This document shows, piece by piece, positions 36,016 to 45,437 of a stretch of DNA of 64,000 nucleotides; the stretch's first letter is position 1, and each line of letters opens with the position of its first letter. The notes beneath the pieces are model-generated. The model was given only the letters and a program-made list of their open reading frames with translations. It did not search any database and was not told the origin of the DNA. The stretch lies in assembly GCA_012841015.1 (NCBI GenBank), contig DUVN01000005.1:93537-157536 (forward strand), read 5' to 3'. The stretch comes from Clostridiaceae bacterium. GTDB taxonomy: Bacteria; Bacillota; Clostridia; Saccharofermentanales; DTU023. The translations under genes were made by a program, and so were the position numbers.

Positions 36016-37005
36016 TTATACTACATCATTTACTTTTTTCTTCCTTCTTTGTACAGAGGCAAAAAGTGCATCTGCAACAATGGCGAATAGGATAACAATA
36101 CCTTTAATAGCAGACTGTGCATTTACAGGTACATTCATGAAAGTTAAGGCATTAATAAGTACTCCTATAATTAGTATTCCTATCAAAGTACCTCCTATGC
36201 TGCCACGCCCTCCCATAGTGCTTGTACCTCCTATAACGGCAGCTGCTATAGCGTCCATCATAGAACCTGAACCTAGATTTGGTGAAATCTGACCGACGCG
36301 ACTAACTGTTAGTAATGCAGCAACTCCTATAAAACTTCCGTTAAGAACATATACTTTAAACTTTTGCAAAGCTGTGTTAATACCTATATATTTTGCAGCC
36401 TCTTCGTTGCTTCCAAGTGCATATGTGGATGTACCTAAACTAGTTCGATATAAAATCACTGCCGCAAGAATCGCCATTAAAATTAGCACTATGGTTTGAA
36501 AGGGAATTACATTGAACACTTTGCCACGCCCAATGAAAGAGACAGTTTTCGATTGAAGAAACATTATTTTACCTTCAGAGGACCAATGCGTGATACCTTT
36601 ACAAATAGTCATCATACCTAATGTCGCTACGAAAGGTAGAAGTTTTAATTTTGAGATTAGAAAGCCATTAACTGCGCCTACCATTGCACCAATCAAGATA
36701 CAAAGCAAAATAAGAACTAAAGGATGTTCACCTGCACTAATGTGAAGAAGACTAGCGGTTACAGCCATCATAGTCAATCCATTCTCCATGGATAGGTCAA
36801 TACCGCCCGAAATTAATACAAACGTAGCCCCTAGCGCCATAACACCTTTTGCAGAATTCTGTTCTAAAATACCAAGCAGATTGCTAACACTCAAGAACGA
36901 TTTGTTAACTGCTGTTGCTACGCACATCAACAAAATCAAAATACCGATATTAGCTATCCTGTTGATCTCGACATTTTTTATTCGGTTATTTTTGAGTTTC
37001 CCCAT
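36016..37005 (-). CDS. Sugar ABC transporter permease (RbsC-like)
   Basis: Permease of 329 residues, about eight to ten helices, with GATFVLISGGIDLSMENG, LPFVATLGMMTICKGI and SNEEAAKYIGINTALQK, typical of RbsC. It is a second permease in an operon that also has a permease-ATPase fusion, so these two may pair as a heterodimer. Ten bases separate its stop-strand neighbours; transcribed in line with the Gfo/Idh gene upstream and the binding protein downstream. Confidence 0.92.
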   Translation of the reverse strand: MGKLKNNRIKNVEINRIANIGILILLMCVATAVNKSFLSVSNLLGILEQNSAKGVMALGATFVLISGGIDLSMENGLTMMAVTASLLHISAGEHPLVLILLCILIGAMVGAVNGFLISKLKLLPFVATLGMMTICKGITHWSSEGKIMFLQSKTVSFIGRGKVFNVIPFQTIVLILMAILAAVILYRTSLGTSTYALGSNEEAAKYIGINTALQKFKVYVLNGSFIGVAALLTVSRVGQISPNLGSGSMMDAIAAAVIGGTSTMGGRGSIGGTLIGILIIGVLINALTFMNVPVNAQSAIKGIVILFAIVADALFASVQRRKKKVNDVV

Positions 37006-37028
37006 AAACTTCTACCCCAAGCAAATCA

Positions 37029-38090
37029 TTACATGAGCACAGGCATCCCCGTCTCCAAAGATTTTCTACAAGCATCTATCACTTTTACCGCGAGAACAGC
37101 TCGCGCGTTATCCACGATATACGGCCTTCCTGAGAGGGTCGCCTCACAGAAATGTAACAATTCAGCCTTCAAAGCTCCTTGAATTTCATCATTAAACTCT
37201 GGCCAGTATGTCATCTCAGGATAGTCCACATATTCATCTTTTCGGAAAATCTCAATACCTTGTTTCTTGATATCTATATATCCAGTGGCTTTTGTGCCAA
37301 AAATGTGAGCCCGGGCGACAAATCCTAAAGAATCACTTGCATGAGCCCAAAATAAATGGATCACCGCAATTGTTCCGTTATCAAAAGTGATAGTGTTAAA
37401 CGTAGCATCTCCTTCATTAACTGCCGCTTCTCCATGGTATTTTTTATTCACCTTATTTACAGCCTGAGCATAAACTTTAACTGGCTTGGCTTTCCCTGCA
37501 AAGGTCAACATTGCCTCAAAGTCATGGACTCCCATATAGTGATACATAGAAATTGAGCCGCTGAGTCGCTTAGGCACTGTATTAGTTGAAGTGCGTTCTA
37601 GATACATGTTCGTTACTTCGCCAAATTCTCCCCTTTCAATGCAAGCCGCCATAGTTTGATACTTCGGATCAAATTTCAGTACTTGACCAACCATCATGCG
37701 TGAATTGTTTTCACTGACCAGATTCATAATTTTGTCAGCATATTCACCATTATGTGCAATTGGTTTTTCAAGAAGCAAGGCTTTCTTCGCCTCGATAATG
37801 GGCTTTGCTGCAATATAATGGAAATGCTCAGAGACAGCTACACTGCAAGCGTCAAGTCTGTCGCCAAGAGTTTGAAGCATATCTTCAATATCGTAAAATC
37901 GCTGAACCTGCTCTTCATCGCACTCACGTTCGGCATTAATTTTTCCAGCTAATCCATCCGCTCGCAATTGATTAACATCGCAGACAGCTAGCAAGTTTGC
38001 AATGGGGAGTTTTTCAAAAATACGCGCATGTTTCTCACCAAAATCTCCACAGCCAACGACAGCAACATTAAGCAACTTACCTTTTTTCAT
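37029..38090 (-). CDS. Gfo/Idh/MocA family oxidoreductase, copy 2
   Basis: Oxidoreductase-type protein of 353 residues. The Rossmann motif VVGCGDFGEKHARIF is intact, the catalytic Lys is in LLLEKPIA, and a C-terminal Gfo/Idh domain has YHYMGVHDFEAMLTF with the substrate His. Unlike copy 1 it keeps the full cofactor motif. Members oxidise or epimerise sugars, or act in NAD-dependent glycoside hydrolysis pathways. GGAGGG precedes the ATG. Confidence 0.91.
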   Translation of the reverse strand: MKKGKLLNVAVVGCGDFGEKHARIFEKLPIANLLAVCDVNQLRADGLAGKINAERECDEEQVQRFYDIEDMLQTLGDRLDACSVAVSEHFHYIAAKPIIEAKKALLLEKPIAHNGEYADKIMNLVSENNSRMMVGQVLKFDPKYQTMAACIERGEFGEVTNMYLERTSTNTVPKRLSGSISMYHYMGVHDFEAMLTFAGKAKPVKVYAQAVNKVNKKYHGEAAVNEGDATFNTITFDNGTIAVIHLFWAHASDSLGFVARAHIFGTKATGYIDIKKQGIEIFRKDEYVDYPEMTYWPEFNDEIQGALKAELLHFCEATLSGRPYIVDNARAVLAVKVIDACRKSLETGMPVLM

Positions 38091-38147
38091 TTAATTATCC
38101 CTCCTTATCATTCTGAGTGTAAAACACATAAGCACAAACGATACTAA

Positions 38148-40193
38148 TTATTCAACCATCCTAAAATCGATATGTCTGGGTGGTTTGCAATGACGTAGAA
38201 CATTGTTTTCAACTTCTTGCAGGCTTAGAGTATTTGCAGGATCAGAAAGACGCTTTCGCACATGGTATCTAAAGAAAAGATCTGTAAGTGTATTGTCCCC
38301 TTCTCGGATGCAAGATAAGTCACGAACAAACAACTCTTCAACAAATGCATAATCAGGACTGTCAAGCTCTATGCATGCAACCCCTGCTAGCATAGTAAGG
38401 CGATCCTGAACACGGTATGAGTCCGGCAACGTCCAATAAAAATCCCATGCGTCTTCAAACTGCTTCGCTTCGATCAACATCTCCATCAATTCCTCTGAGA
38501 ACCCTTTGTCTATCGAGAATTTTTCAAGTGAAACAGCTTCCTTCATCAAATGAATTGCGCTTTCTAGATTTCCCTTGAGTTTCGCATCATATGCTAAATT
38601 TCGCAAAGCAAACGGAGAAGGTTTCATTTTCAATGACGTCTTCCACTCTGCGACCCCTTCATCACGTCTGCCAATTTCATAAAGCATAACTCCTAGATAA
38701 AGACGAGACAGATAATGATCTCCATTCGCTACATTCAAGCTCTCTTGCAATAGTGGGAGAAAATTATCATCCACCATCCAGCTAGGGGGTGCCGAGTAAA
38801 TGTCTGTTTCTTTGATAAAACCGTTATCAAGCAATTGTATCCACGCATCCTGTTCGTGATCTAAGGTAGATACAGGGAAATTTAAAGCATCAGGAATTCT
38901 GCCCCCTCGTTTCTCTTCCAACGCACCCCAGCCACTTCCTGAAGATAGAATCTGTAAAGTTTTAATACTAGCCCTTTCTCTGAATTTTTCACTTAAAGTA
39001 ACAAGACGATGAACGGGTGTTGCTCTGCGCACTGCAGCCTGAACAAAACGTTGAGCTAAGCCATAATTTTCATCAAATGCAGGACTTGCATCCTTAACTG
39101 CTGTTTCTCCAATTATTTGCGTAAAACTCCAACTTGTCCTCGGAGGTATATACAGTCCATTCAGTTGAGTAGGGGTAAGACCTGCCTGTAACTCAACATA
39201 ATCACCATCTTCACGCGTTGCGAGATATTCACACCACCGTTGCCCCCCCTCATGTGAACCCCAGCAAAACATTTTCCGGAAACGCAGTGGGAGTGTAGAT
39301 GTTTCATAGAACACTTTGCCAGTTTCATATACTGCAGCACTCCAACAATTTTCCATATCGTCTGAATTCTGAAAAAAGAATTCATTGGAATACGTCGCAT
39401 TGGCTGGATAGGTAGAGTCTCGGCCAGGTAAAGTTGGCAGGAACGGCAATTGGGCGCGTCCAAATATGCGAACCGGGTTTTTATTATCACTTATACTGCT
39501 TGGATCTAGATATATAACATCGGACGTACCAGAAAAAACACGCAATTGCTTGGTTGACTGAATTGCGATATTGCTCCACCAGTACATGGAATGTTCTACA
39601 TCGTCCTCATTGTAGATTGTCACATGCGCACATAGAGCTTCTTCTTCTGGAGGAAGATGAAAATCAATCTGGACAAACAGTCGCTTCATCCTCTCAAATT
39701 CATACATACGCAAGAATTCTTCGCCATTATCTGCGACAATTTTTGCAAAAAAGACTGGGCTAGCACTGTAGACAACGTGACCATATTGCCCGCAATTCCA
39801 TTCCACTCCACCAGAAAACCACGCGTTACGGATTCCAAGGTTAGCAGGTTGAAAAACTGGATTAGTATACAGAATTTCCTTACCTGTTTTCTTACTTTTT
39901 AGTGACCAAAGACGCCCACCATACTCAGGTAAAAAGGTTGCTACAAGATTTTCATTCTCTATTACCGCGGTATTTAACTCTATATTCTTCTTTTTACGAT
40001 CATACTTATCAATTATGCGATATGGCAGCACACGATAGCCTGTATTCACACCTAAGAGCTTTTCTTCCTCTTGACTGAGCGTTCCATTGCCTCTCGAAGG
40101 CTTATCTTTCTGAATATCGCGAAATACTGGCAACGGATTATCGCCCTGGATCTTTGTTCCCAAGATTTTCCATGTGTCTACACTTACTTTCAT
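38148..40193 (-). CDS. DUF5107 domain protein with C-terminal TPR-like repeats
   Basis: Large soluble protein of 681 residues. The N-terminal half (about 40-330) fits the DUF5107 domain with a galactose-mutarotase-like beta-sandwich (ATFLPEYGGRLWSLKSKKTGKEI is part of it, and NAWFSGGVEWNCGQYGH follows). The C-terminal part (about 470-640) contains helical repeats such as YLSRLYLGVMLYEIGRRDEG and LAYDAKLKGNLESAIHLMKEAV, which look like TPRs. Proteins of this kind occur beside sugar transporters and ROK kinases; enzymatic activity is not established. No signal peptide, so cytoplasmic. GGAAAGGG site. Confidence 0.85.
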   Translation of the reverse strand: MKVSVDTWKILGTKIQGDNPLPVFRDIQKDKPSRGNGTLSQEEEKLLGVNTGYRVLPYRIIDKYDRKKKNIELNTAVIENENLVATFLPEYGGRLWSLKSKKTGKEILYTNPVFQPANLGIRNAWFSGGVEWNCGQYGHVVYSASPVFFAKIVADNGEEFLRMYEFERMKRLFVQIDFHLPPEEEALCAHVTIYNEDDVEHSMYWWSNIAIQSTKQLRVFSGTSDVIYLDPSSISDNKNPVRIFGRAQLPFLPTLPGRDSTYPANATYSNEFFFQNSDDMENCWSAAVYETGKVFYETSTLPLRFRKMFCWGSHEGGQRWCEYLATREDGDYVELQAGLTPTQLNGLYIPPRTSWSFTQIIGETAVKDASPAFDENYGLAQRFVQAAVRRATPVHRLVTLSEKFRERASIKTLQILSSGSGWGALEEKRGGRIPDALNFPVSTLDHEQDAWIQLLDNGFIKETDIYSAPPSWMVDDNFLPLLQESLNVANGDHYLSRLYLGVMLYEIGRRDEGVAEWKTSLKMKPSPFALRNLAYDAKLKGNLESAIHLMKEAVSLEKFSIDKGFSEELMEMLIEAKQFEDAWDFYWTLPDSYRVQDRLTMLAGVACIELDSPDYAFVEELFVRDLSCIREGDNTLTDLFFRYHVRKRLSDPANTLSLQEVENNVLRHCKPPRHIDFRMVE

Positions 40194-40228
40194 AATGAAT
40201 ACCCTTTCCTAATCCAAAACCTCTTGAA

Positions 40229-41128
40229 CTAAAGTAGTTCAAATGCAAACTTTGCCGCTCCCAGAATGGCAGCATCATTTCCTAACGATGAATAAACAAT
40301 GCTCGTATTTTTCAACCAATCACCAACATCTGCCACGAAGAGTTGCTCCAATCGGTCAGCCCATAGTGCATGTGTATCAGCAATGCCACCGCCTATGAGG
40401 ATCGCCTCAGGAGCACAGATGTTGGAAATATTGATCATGAGTAATTTTAGACCATCAAGAAATTCTTCTAAACACTGCTGAGCAATAGGATCATCACTAC
40501 GATAACAATCAAAGAACTCATAGCCAGAATTAATTACTTCATCACCTACAGCCTCATTATAATTTTTCCACAGAGCCGTGCCACTAACATATCGCTCCGT
40601 ACAACCTCTCTGACCGCAATAACAGGGATGACCATCTGGATGAAGGATAGTATGACCTATCTCTCCAGCACTGTAGCGTTTTCCATACCAAAATTTTCCA
40701 TTTTCTATCAAAGCGCCACCGAGACCTGTTCCGATAATAATACCGACTACCGTTTCAAAATCATGGATAGAACCCATCCATGACTCTCCTTTAATAGCAC
40801 AGTGACAGTCATTTCGAATACTAATAGGCAAGCCATTATAAAGTCCCATCAGCTCTCTTCTAAGATGTCTTCCTGCCCAATTTTTATGAACGCCGCTATC
40901 AAGAATTACTCCTTCTTCGGGATCAATACGACCATTCCCTCCAATACCAATAGCATCTATGGAGTAATCCTTTAGATATCGCGAAATAACTTCTTTAAAA
41001 TGCTCTACCAAACAGTTGCCATCTCGTTTGACGACTTCAATACGATGTCGCGTGAGAATATTGCCGGAATCGTCAACAACAGCCCCAACAACTTTTGTTC
41101 CCCCGGAATCAATTGAGATTGCTTTCAC
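40229..41128 (-). CDS. ROK family sugar kinase/regulator-like protein
   Basis: ROK protein of 299 residues without an N-terminal helix-turn-helix, so probably a sugar kinase. The ATP motif DSGGTKVVGAV, the catalytic DCHCAIKGE segment, GTGLGGALI and the zinc motif CYCGQRGCTE are visible. ROK kinases phosphorylate glucose, N-acetylglucosamine, N-acetylmannosamine or allose. First gene of the minus operon, starting at a GTG (41128) with AGGAAAGGA upstream, divergent from the PocR-AraC regulator. Confidence 0.9.
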   Translation of the reverse strand: MKAISIDSGGTKVVGAVVDDSGNILTRHRIEVVKRDGNCLVEHFKEVISRYLKDYSIDAIGIGGNGRIDPEEGVILDSGVHKNWAGRHLRRELMGLYNGLPISIRNDCHCAIKGESWMGSIHDFETVVGIIIGTGLGGALIENGKFWYGKRYSAGEIGHTILHPDGHPCYCGQRGCTERYVSGTALWKNYNEAVGDEVINSGYEFFDCYRSDDPIAQQCLEEFLDGLKLLMINISNICAPEAILIGGGIADTHALWADRLEQLFVADVGDWLKNTSIVYSSLGNDAAILGAAKFAFELL

Positions 41129-41438
41129 TTAGTTATCCTTTCCTACTGATAAACTTCCAATAATTTTCAATTTCGTGTATTTTGCCAAAAACTATGGTAA
41201 AAATTGTTTAACTGTTGAGAGTTATATTAAAGAGAACACTTGACTTCACAACAGTTATTTGTCTAATCTGCTCAAGCTTAGCTATATTATATTTCCACAA
41301 AATCGTCATAACAACGGACATACGTCCGCATTTATAATAAATTCGTACGGAGCACGCTGAAATTTACCTTTTGTTGATTATTTAAGGATTAATAATTATA
41401 CTATCTTTGTATGGATAATAGAAAGGAATGAAAGCTAT
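41129..41438. promoter_or_regulatory. Divergent control region between ROK operon and PocR-AraC regulator
   Basis: About 310 bases. For the minus operon there is a -10 TATAAT (41291-41286), 17 bases, and a -35 TTGTTA (41314-41309). For the regulator there is a -35 TTGATT (41374-41379), 17 bases, and a -10 TATACT (41397-41402). A palindrome, CGGACATACGTCCG (41315-41328), lies immediately upstream of the minus -35, where an AraC-type activator would be expected to bind; a related half-site CGTACGG lies at 41344-41350. AAAGGA precedes the regulator ATG. Confidence 0.6.
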
Positions 41439-42296
41439 ATGGGCCTCTATGTCAATGTAGATGAATTAGGAAAACTTCTTAACAGCCTTTTTCTTGTCAC
41501 GGGACGAAAATTTACATTGAAAGATGACAAATTCAATGATGTGATCACTAGTAAAACTACTTGTGAGTTTTGTAAGTTAATTCAAAATACGCAATTTGGT
41601 TTAGAAAAGTGCTTAAAATGTGATCAGCAAGCATTGACAGAAGCGAGTAAGAAGAACGAAGTGCATTTCTATCGTTGTCATGCAGGACTAATTGAAGCAG
41701 CAATTCCAGTTATGGTTGAGGGACAGATTCTCGCATATTTTATGTATGGGCAAGTTTTGGATGATTCTTCCCCTGAGACACAGTGGTTGCACGTGAAGCA
41801 GCTATGTAAGTGGCATCCAGATATATCCGCTTTATATGATGCGTTTTGCAAACTCGATCATTTATCTCATTCAACCCTAAATGCATACGCAAATATGCTT
41901 TCTGCTTTTGCATCATATATCTGGTTACAGGAATATGTAAAAAGCCAAGAGCTGAGCGACGCACAGCGACTCATCAATTTTATCAATAGAAATTACATGA
42001 AGAGACTTACATTAGAAAGCATTTCTTTAGAATTAGGTATTGGAAGGACTAAACTGTGCGAAACTGCAAAAGAGCATTTTGCATGTAGCGTTATGGACTT
42101 AATTCGCCAACGAAGAGTCGAAGTAGCAAAAAAGTTGCTTATCGATAGCGACCTTTCGGTCGGACAAGTTGCTAATGAAGTGGGAATTTCAGATTCAAGT
42201 TATTTTGCAAAAGTTTTCAAATCCACTACTGGATGTGCTCCCTTTAACTATCGAAAGCAATCCCAAAAGACCTTAAATAGTCGCGATTTTTCATAG
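41439..42296 (+). CDS. AraC family regulator with N-terminal PocR sensory domain
   Basis: Regulator of 285 residues. The N-terminal PocR domain (about 10-165) has the cysteine-rich pattern CEFCKLIQ, CLKCDQQAL and YRCHAGLIEAAIPV, used to sense small carbon compounds. The C-terminal AraC domain (about 180-280) carries two helix-turn-helix motifs, including LTLESISLELGIGRTKLCE and SVGQVANEVGISDSSYFAKVFK. It is divergent from the ROK-led sugar operon and 25 bases upstream of nagA, so it probably activates both. Confidence 0.92.
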   Translation: MGLYVNVDELGKLLNSLFLVTGRKFTLKDDKFNDVITSKTTCEFCKLIQNTQFGLEKCLKCDQQALTEASKKNEVHFYRCHAGLIEAAIPVMVEGQILAYFMYGQVLDDSSPETQWLHVKQLCKWHPDISALYDAFCKLDHLSHSTLNAYANMLSAFASYIWLQEYVKSQELSDAQRLINFINRNYMKRLTLESISLELGIGRTKLCETAKEHFACSVMDLIRQRRVEVAKKLLIDSDLSVGQVANEVGISDSSYFAKVFKSTTGCAPFNYRKQSQKTLNSRDFS

Positions 42297-42321
42297 TGCC
42301 AATAGATTGGAGCAAATTGCA

Positions 42322-43443
42322 TTGAAAACTATCACAAACGTTAAAATCTTTGATGGTGTTTCATTTCGAGAGGAGTCAGCCGTAACTTTTTCGGATGGGG
42401 TAATATTAAGCCTAAACAACCGAGCAGACGGAGAAAATTTGCATGGACTCTTACTTTGTCCCGGTTTTGTCGATATTCATATGCATGGCATAAAAGGTTT
42501 AGATAGTATGCGTGCGGGAGATATCGCAAAAATGTCTCAGACTGAAGTACAGTATGGCGTTACGGCGTATTGTCCTACCTCCATAACTGAAACAGCTGAA
42601 AGAACGCAATCCTACCTAGCAGATATACGAGCTGCGATGGCGTGTAATCGTGGTGCTCGAATTCTTGGAGCACACCTTGAAGGACCTTTTCTCGCTGAAT
42701 CTGTGAGAGGCATACATGATATCAATAAACTAAAAGACCCTAAGATTTCCACTTTTCGCGATCTAACGAGAGGGAACGAGGATTTAGTAATGCGTGTAAC
42801 GCTGGCACCGGAAAGACATGGCGGCATGGAGCTCGTGAAATATCTTTCCGACAGAGGAGTTTGTGTATCCATTGGACATTCTGTTGCAACATCAATGGAA
42901 ACTTCAATGGCTATTGGCTTAGGCGTTACATCATCTACACACACCTTCAATGGTATGGAAACATTACATCACCGTAAACCTGGAGTGCTTGGCGTTATCT
43001 TAACGGATCCAAATATATGTGCTGAGTTTATCGCTGATCTGGTTCACATTGATCCTATAGTAATACGACTTATATATCAATCAAAGGGACCTTCGAGCTG
43101 TTTCTTCTGTACGGATTCTATGGAAGCAGCAGGCATGCCTGATGGAGAATACTTTCTTGGTCGCGAGCATATCTTAGTAGAATCAGGTGTGGCACAAAAA
43201 AATGGGAAACTTGCTGGAAGCACTTTGACCATGGATCAAGGACTGCGCAACCTAGTGTTTAATGTTGGCATTCCCCTGCCACACGCTATCCAAATGGGAA
43301 CCCAAACTCCTGCAGATCTTATACGTAGAACTGACTTAGGACGCATCAGACCAGGAGCCAAGGCTGACTTTGTCGTTTTGGATCAGGCTCTAAATGTGAT
43401 CGCTACATTTGTACGCGGCATATGTGAATATAGGGCGGATTGA
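42322..43443 (+). CDS. nagA: N-acetylglucosamine-6-phosphate deacetylase
   Basis: Amidohydrolase of 373 residues that converts N-acetylglucosamine-6-phosphate (or the galacto-isomer) to the free amine and acetate. Motifs: GFVDIHMHG, GAHLEGPFL, SIGHSVAT, THTFNGMETLHHRKPGVLG, ADLVHIDP, and the catalytic Asp in CTDSMEAAG. I take the TTG at 42322 as start because GGAG (42309-42312) lies nine bases upstream and the protein then begins in line with the family; the frame is open to 42307. Cotranscribed with the PocR-AraC gene. The following SIS/AgaS gene would act on its product. Confidence 0.93.
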   Translation: MKTITNVKIFDGVSFREESAVTFSDGVILSLNNRADGENLHGLLLCPGFVDIHMHGIKGLDSMRAGDIAKMSQTEVQYGVTAYCPTSITETAERTQSYLADIRAAMACNRGARILGAHLEGPFLAESVRGIHDINKLKDPKISTFRDLTRGNEDLVMRVTLAPERHGGMELVKYLSDRGVCVSIGHSVATSMETSMAIGLGVTSSTHTFNGMETLHHRKPGVLGVILTDPNICAEFIADLVHIDPIVIRLIYQSKGPSSCFFCTDSMEAAGMPDGEYFLGREHILVESGVAQKNGKLAGSTLTMDQGLRNLVFNVGIPLPHAIQMGTQTPADLIRRTDLGRIRPGAKADFVVLDQALNVIATFVRGICEYRAD

Positions 43444-43463
43444 CACATGCGCAAAGTGACTGC

Positions 43464-43477
43464 ATAATTCGAATTAT
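43464..43477. other. 14-bp palindrome just after nagA
   Basis: ATAATTCGAATTAT, a perfect palindrome, lies 20 bases past the nagA stop. No T-run follows, so it is not a standard terminator; function unknown. Confidence 0.3.
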
Positions 43478-43617
43478 CTAGATAACAAGGGGCTTTAGCA
43501 ATAATTGCAGTGTTCATTCACTTAGAAAAACTCTTTACTAAAGGCTTGACGTCTTACTATGCTCAATAGCTTCAAGTGTTCCTTTTGTCGCGAAAAAATA
43601 ATCATCAAGCAGCGTTC

Positions 43618-43625
43618 CTTCCAAG
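43618..43625. repeat. 8-bp target site duplication, left copy (IS66 element)
   Basis: CTTCCAAG flanks the left end of the IS66 element and is repeated exactly at 46278-46285. An 8-bp duplication is standard for IS66. Confidence 0.9.
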
Positions 43626-43766
43626 GTAAGCGTCAAACCTGCCGGCGGTTCTTCCCACCAACAGTCTCGTTTCGGTAATTTTTAGCTGAGATTTTTGAAA
43701 TAATTCGGTTTCAATTCAGCAATTTTATCGGTTTTATTCGCAACGCGCAGTTTAGCCGCCTCGTCG
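43626..43766. repeat. Outer copy of a 141-bp tandem duplication at the IS66 left end
   Basis: This segment repeats at 43767-43907 with about five mismatches. It contains the terminal GTAAGCG and a duplicate of the 3' end of tnpC. The target duplication abuts this outer copy. Confidence 0.9.
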
Positions 43767-43907
43767 GTAAGCGTCAAACCTGCCGGCGGTTCTTCCCACC
43801 AACAGTCTCGTTTCGGTAATTTTTAGCTGAGATTTTTGAAATAATTCGGTGTCAATTCAGCAATTTTATCGATTTTATTCGCAGCGCGCAGTTTAGCCGC
43901 TTCGTTG
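43767..43907. repeat. Inner copy of the 141-bp tandem duplication
   Basis: The inner copy contains the functional last codons and stop of tnpC (stop at 43823) and its own GTAAGCG end. Differences from the outer copy include changes at GGTTTC/GGTGTC and CGCAACG/CGCAGCG. Confidence 0.9.
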
Positions 43908-45376
43908 AGAGTAAAGATAAAGTACTTGTAAGGATCAACGCCGGTTTCCTTGGCGGTCTCGACAAGAGAGTAAAGGATGGCGCTGGCGGTTGCTCCCCTA
44001 GGCGTATTAGCAAAAAGGAAATTCTTCCGGCCAATAACAAAGGGCTTAATACTTCGCTCCGCGCGGTTATTCGTCAGCTCTAAACGACTATCTTGGTAGA
44101 CGTTGAGGATATACTCCTTTTGTCCCAAAGCATAGTAAATCGCTCGGCCTAGGGCAGACTTTGGTGAAACAGTCAGTCCTTCCAGCCACTGGAAGAAGAC
44201 TTCCATGAGCGGCTTTTGCTTGTCAAGTCTTTCTTGTATACGTTCTTCCGCAGGCAAGTTTGCGATGTGTTCTTCCCACATAAAAATCGGACGAATATCA
44301 TAGACAGCCTTGTTCGCGAGATTACGGCTTCCCTTGTCTCTCGAGGTAGCCTCAGCTGCTTCCACAAATCTCCTCCGAACATGCGCAGAACAACCTACAG
44401 AGATGACATCGTCCAGCTTGTGGTAAGCTTCGTAGCCATCACTGTGAAGATAGCCTGAGAATCCTTCAAGAAAATCTTGTGGCCGGCAATGCCGTCGGTC
44501 TCGCTCGTACCGGTAGAGAACAATCGGTGTTTTAGCAAAGGCTCCCGTTCGGTAGAGCCACATATAACTCTTGCTCTGTGGACTCTTGCCTTCCTCATGC
44601 AGAACCTGCAGTTCCGTCTCATCCGCATGGAGGATATCTTCGTGGATGAGATCACGGTGGAGCCCGACGCAGATGGCTTTCAGGTAATGTTCAACAGCGT
44701 ACATAAGCCAGTTTGACATCGTTTGCCTGGAGAGCATCACACCTTGGCGTTGCCAGTATTGTTCTTGCCTGTAAAGCGGTGTGCCAAGAACAAACTTGTC
44801 GTTAATCACGTTGGCAATGGCTTCCGGACTGGCAATCCCGCCGGGAATCACTGCGGCAGGAAAGCTCGCTTTACGAACTGTTACCGGCTCCGCCTCTTTG
44901 TCACAGGCCTTGCAAGCATATACATGGCAGATATCGCGAATCTCAAACACCTTGGAAGGAGCCAAGCCTAGCTGACTTCTTGTTTCAGTGCCGATCTCTT
45001 CCATCTCGGAAGAACAATGAGGACAAATACGTCCGTCCTCATCCATGTAGTAGTAACGCTCAACAACGGGGATATCGTCAGGAAGCTGTTCTTTGACTGA
45101 CTTCTTCTTACGTGTATGGGCAGGAACCTGAATCACTTCTTCAAGTGTAGGCTCTTCGCGTTTAGGATCACTAAAGACTTCAACTTCGTCAAAGAGATTA
45201 TCGAGGCTCAACTGGTTCAGGTAAACAGCACGCTCACTCTTAGAAGCAAAACGAGCTTTCTTTAGAAGATGAAGCTGTTCGAGAAGGAACTTTTTCTCAC
45301 TTTCAAGCTCGCTAATATATTGCGCTTGAGCCATGAATTTATTGTATGCTTCTTGGGAAATCGTGACTGTTTTCAT
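43823..45376 (-). CDS. tnpC: IS66 family transposase TnpC (DDE)
   Basis: Transposase of 517 residues. A leucine-zipper-like N-terminus (EKKFLLEQLHLLKKA) precedes a zinc finger (CPHCSSEMEEIG) and then the DDE core: HADETELQV, LHSDGYEAYHKL and NNRAERSIKP. The IS66 C-terminal domain follows. It is full length, so it is probably functional. Located downstream of tnpB by about 60 bases. Confidence 0.96.
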   Translation of the reverse strand: MKTVTISQEAYNKFMAQAQYISELESEKKFLLEQLHLLKKARFASKSERAVYLNQLSLDNLFDEVEVFSDPKREEPTLEEVIQVPAHTRKKKSVKEQLPDDIPVVERYYYMDEDGRICPHCSSEMEEIGTETRSQLGLAPSKVFEIRDICHVYACKACDKEAEPVTVRKASFPAAVIPGGIASPEAIANVINDKFVLGTPLYRQEQYWQRQGVMLSRQTMSNWLMYAVEHYLKAICVGLHRDLIHEDILHADETELQVLHEEGKSPQSKSYMWLYRTGAFAKTPIVLYRYERDRRHCRPQDFLEGFSGYLHSDGYEAYHKLDDVISVGCSAHVRRRFVEAAEATSRDKGSRNLANKAVYDIRPIFMWEEHIANLPAEERIQERLDKQKPLMEVFFQWLEGLTVSPKSALGRAIYYALGQKEYILNVYQDSRLELTNNRAERSIKPFVIGRKNFLFANTPRGATASAILYSLVETAKETGVDPYKYFIFTLNEAAKLRAANKIDKIAELTPNYFKNLS

Positions 45377-45437
45377 AGTCTAATTTTACCATTTCAGACA
45401 TGAATATGCAAGCTGGAATGCTGTTATATCAGTGCTT

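Noticed and set aside
43626..43907. CRISPR-like or riboswitch repeat at the IS66 left end
   Set aside because: Only two copies, both explained by duplication of the IS end including tnpC 3' coding sequence.
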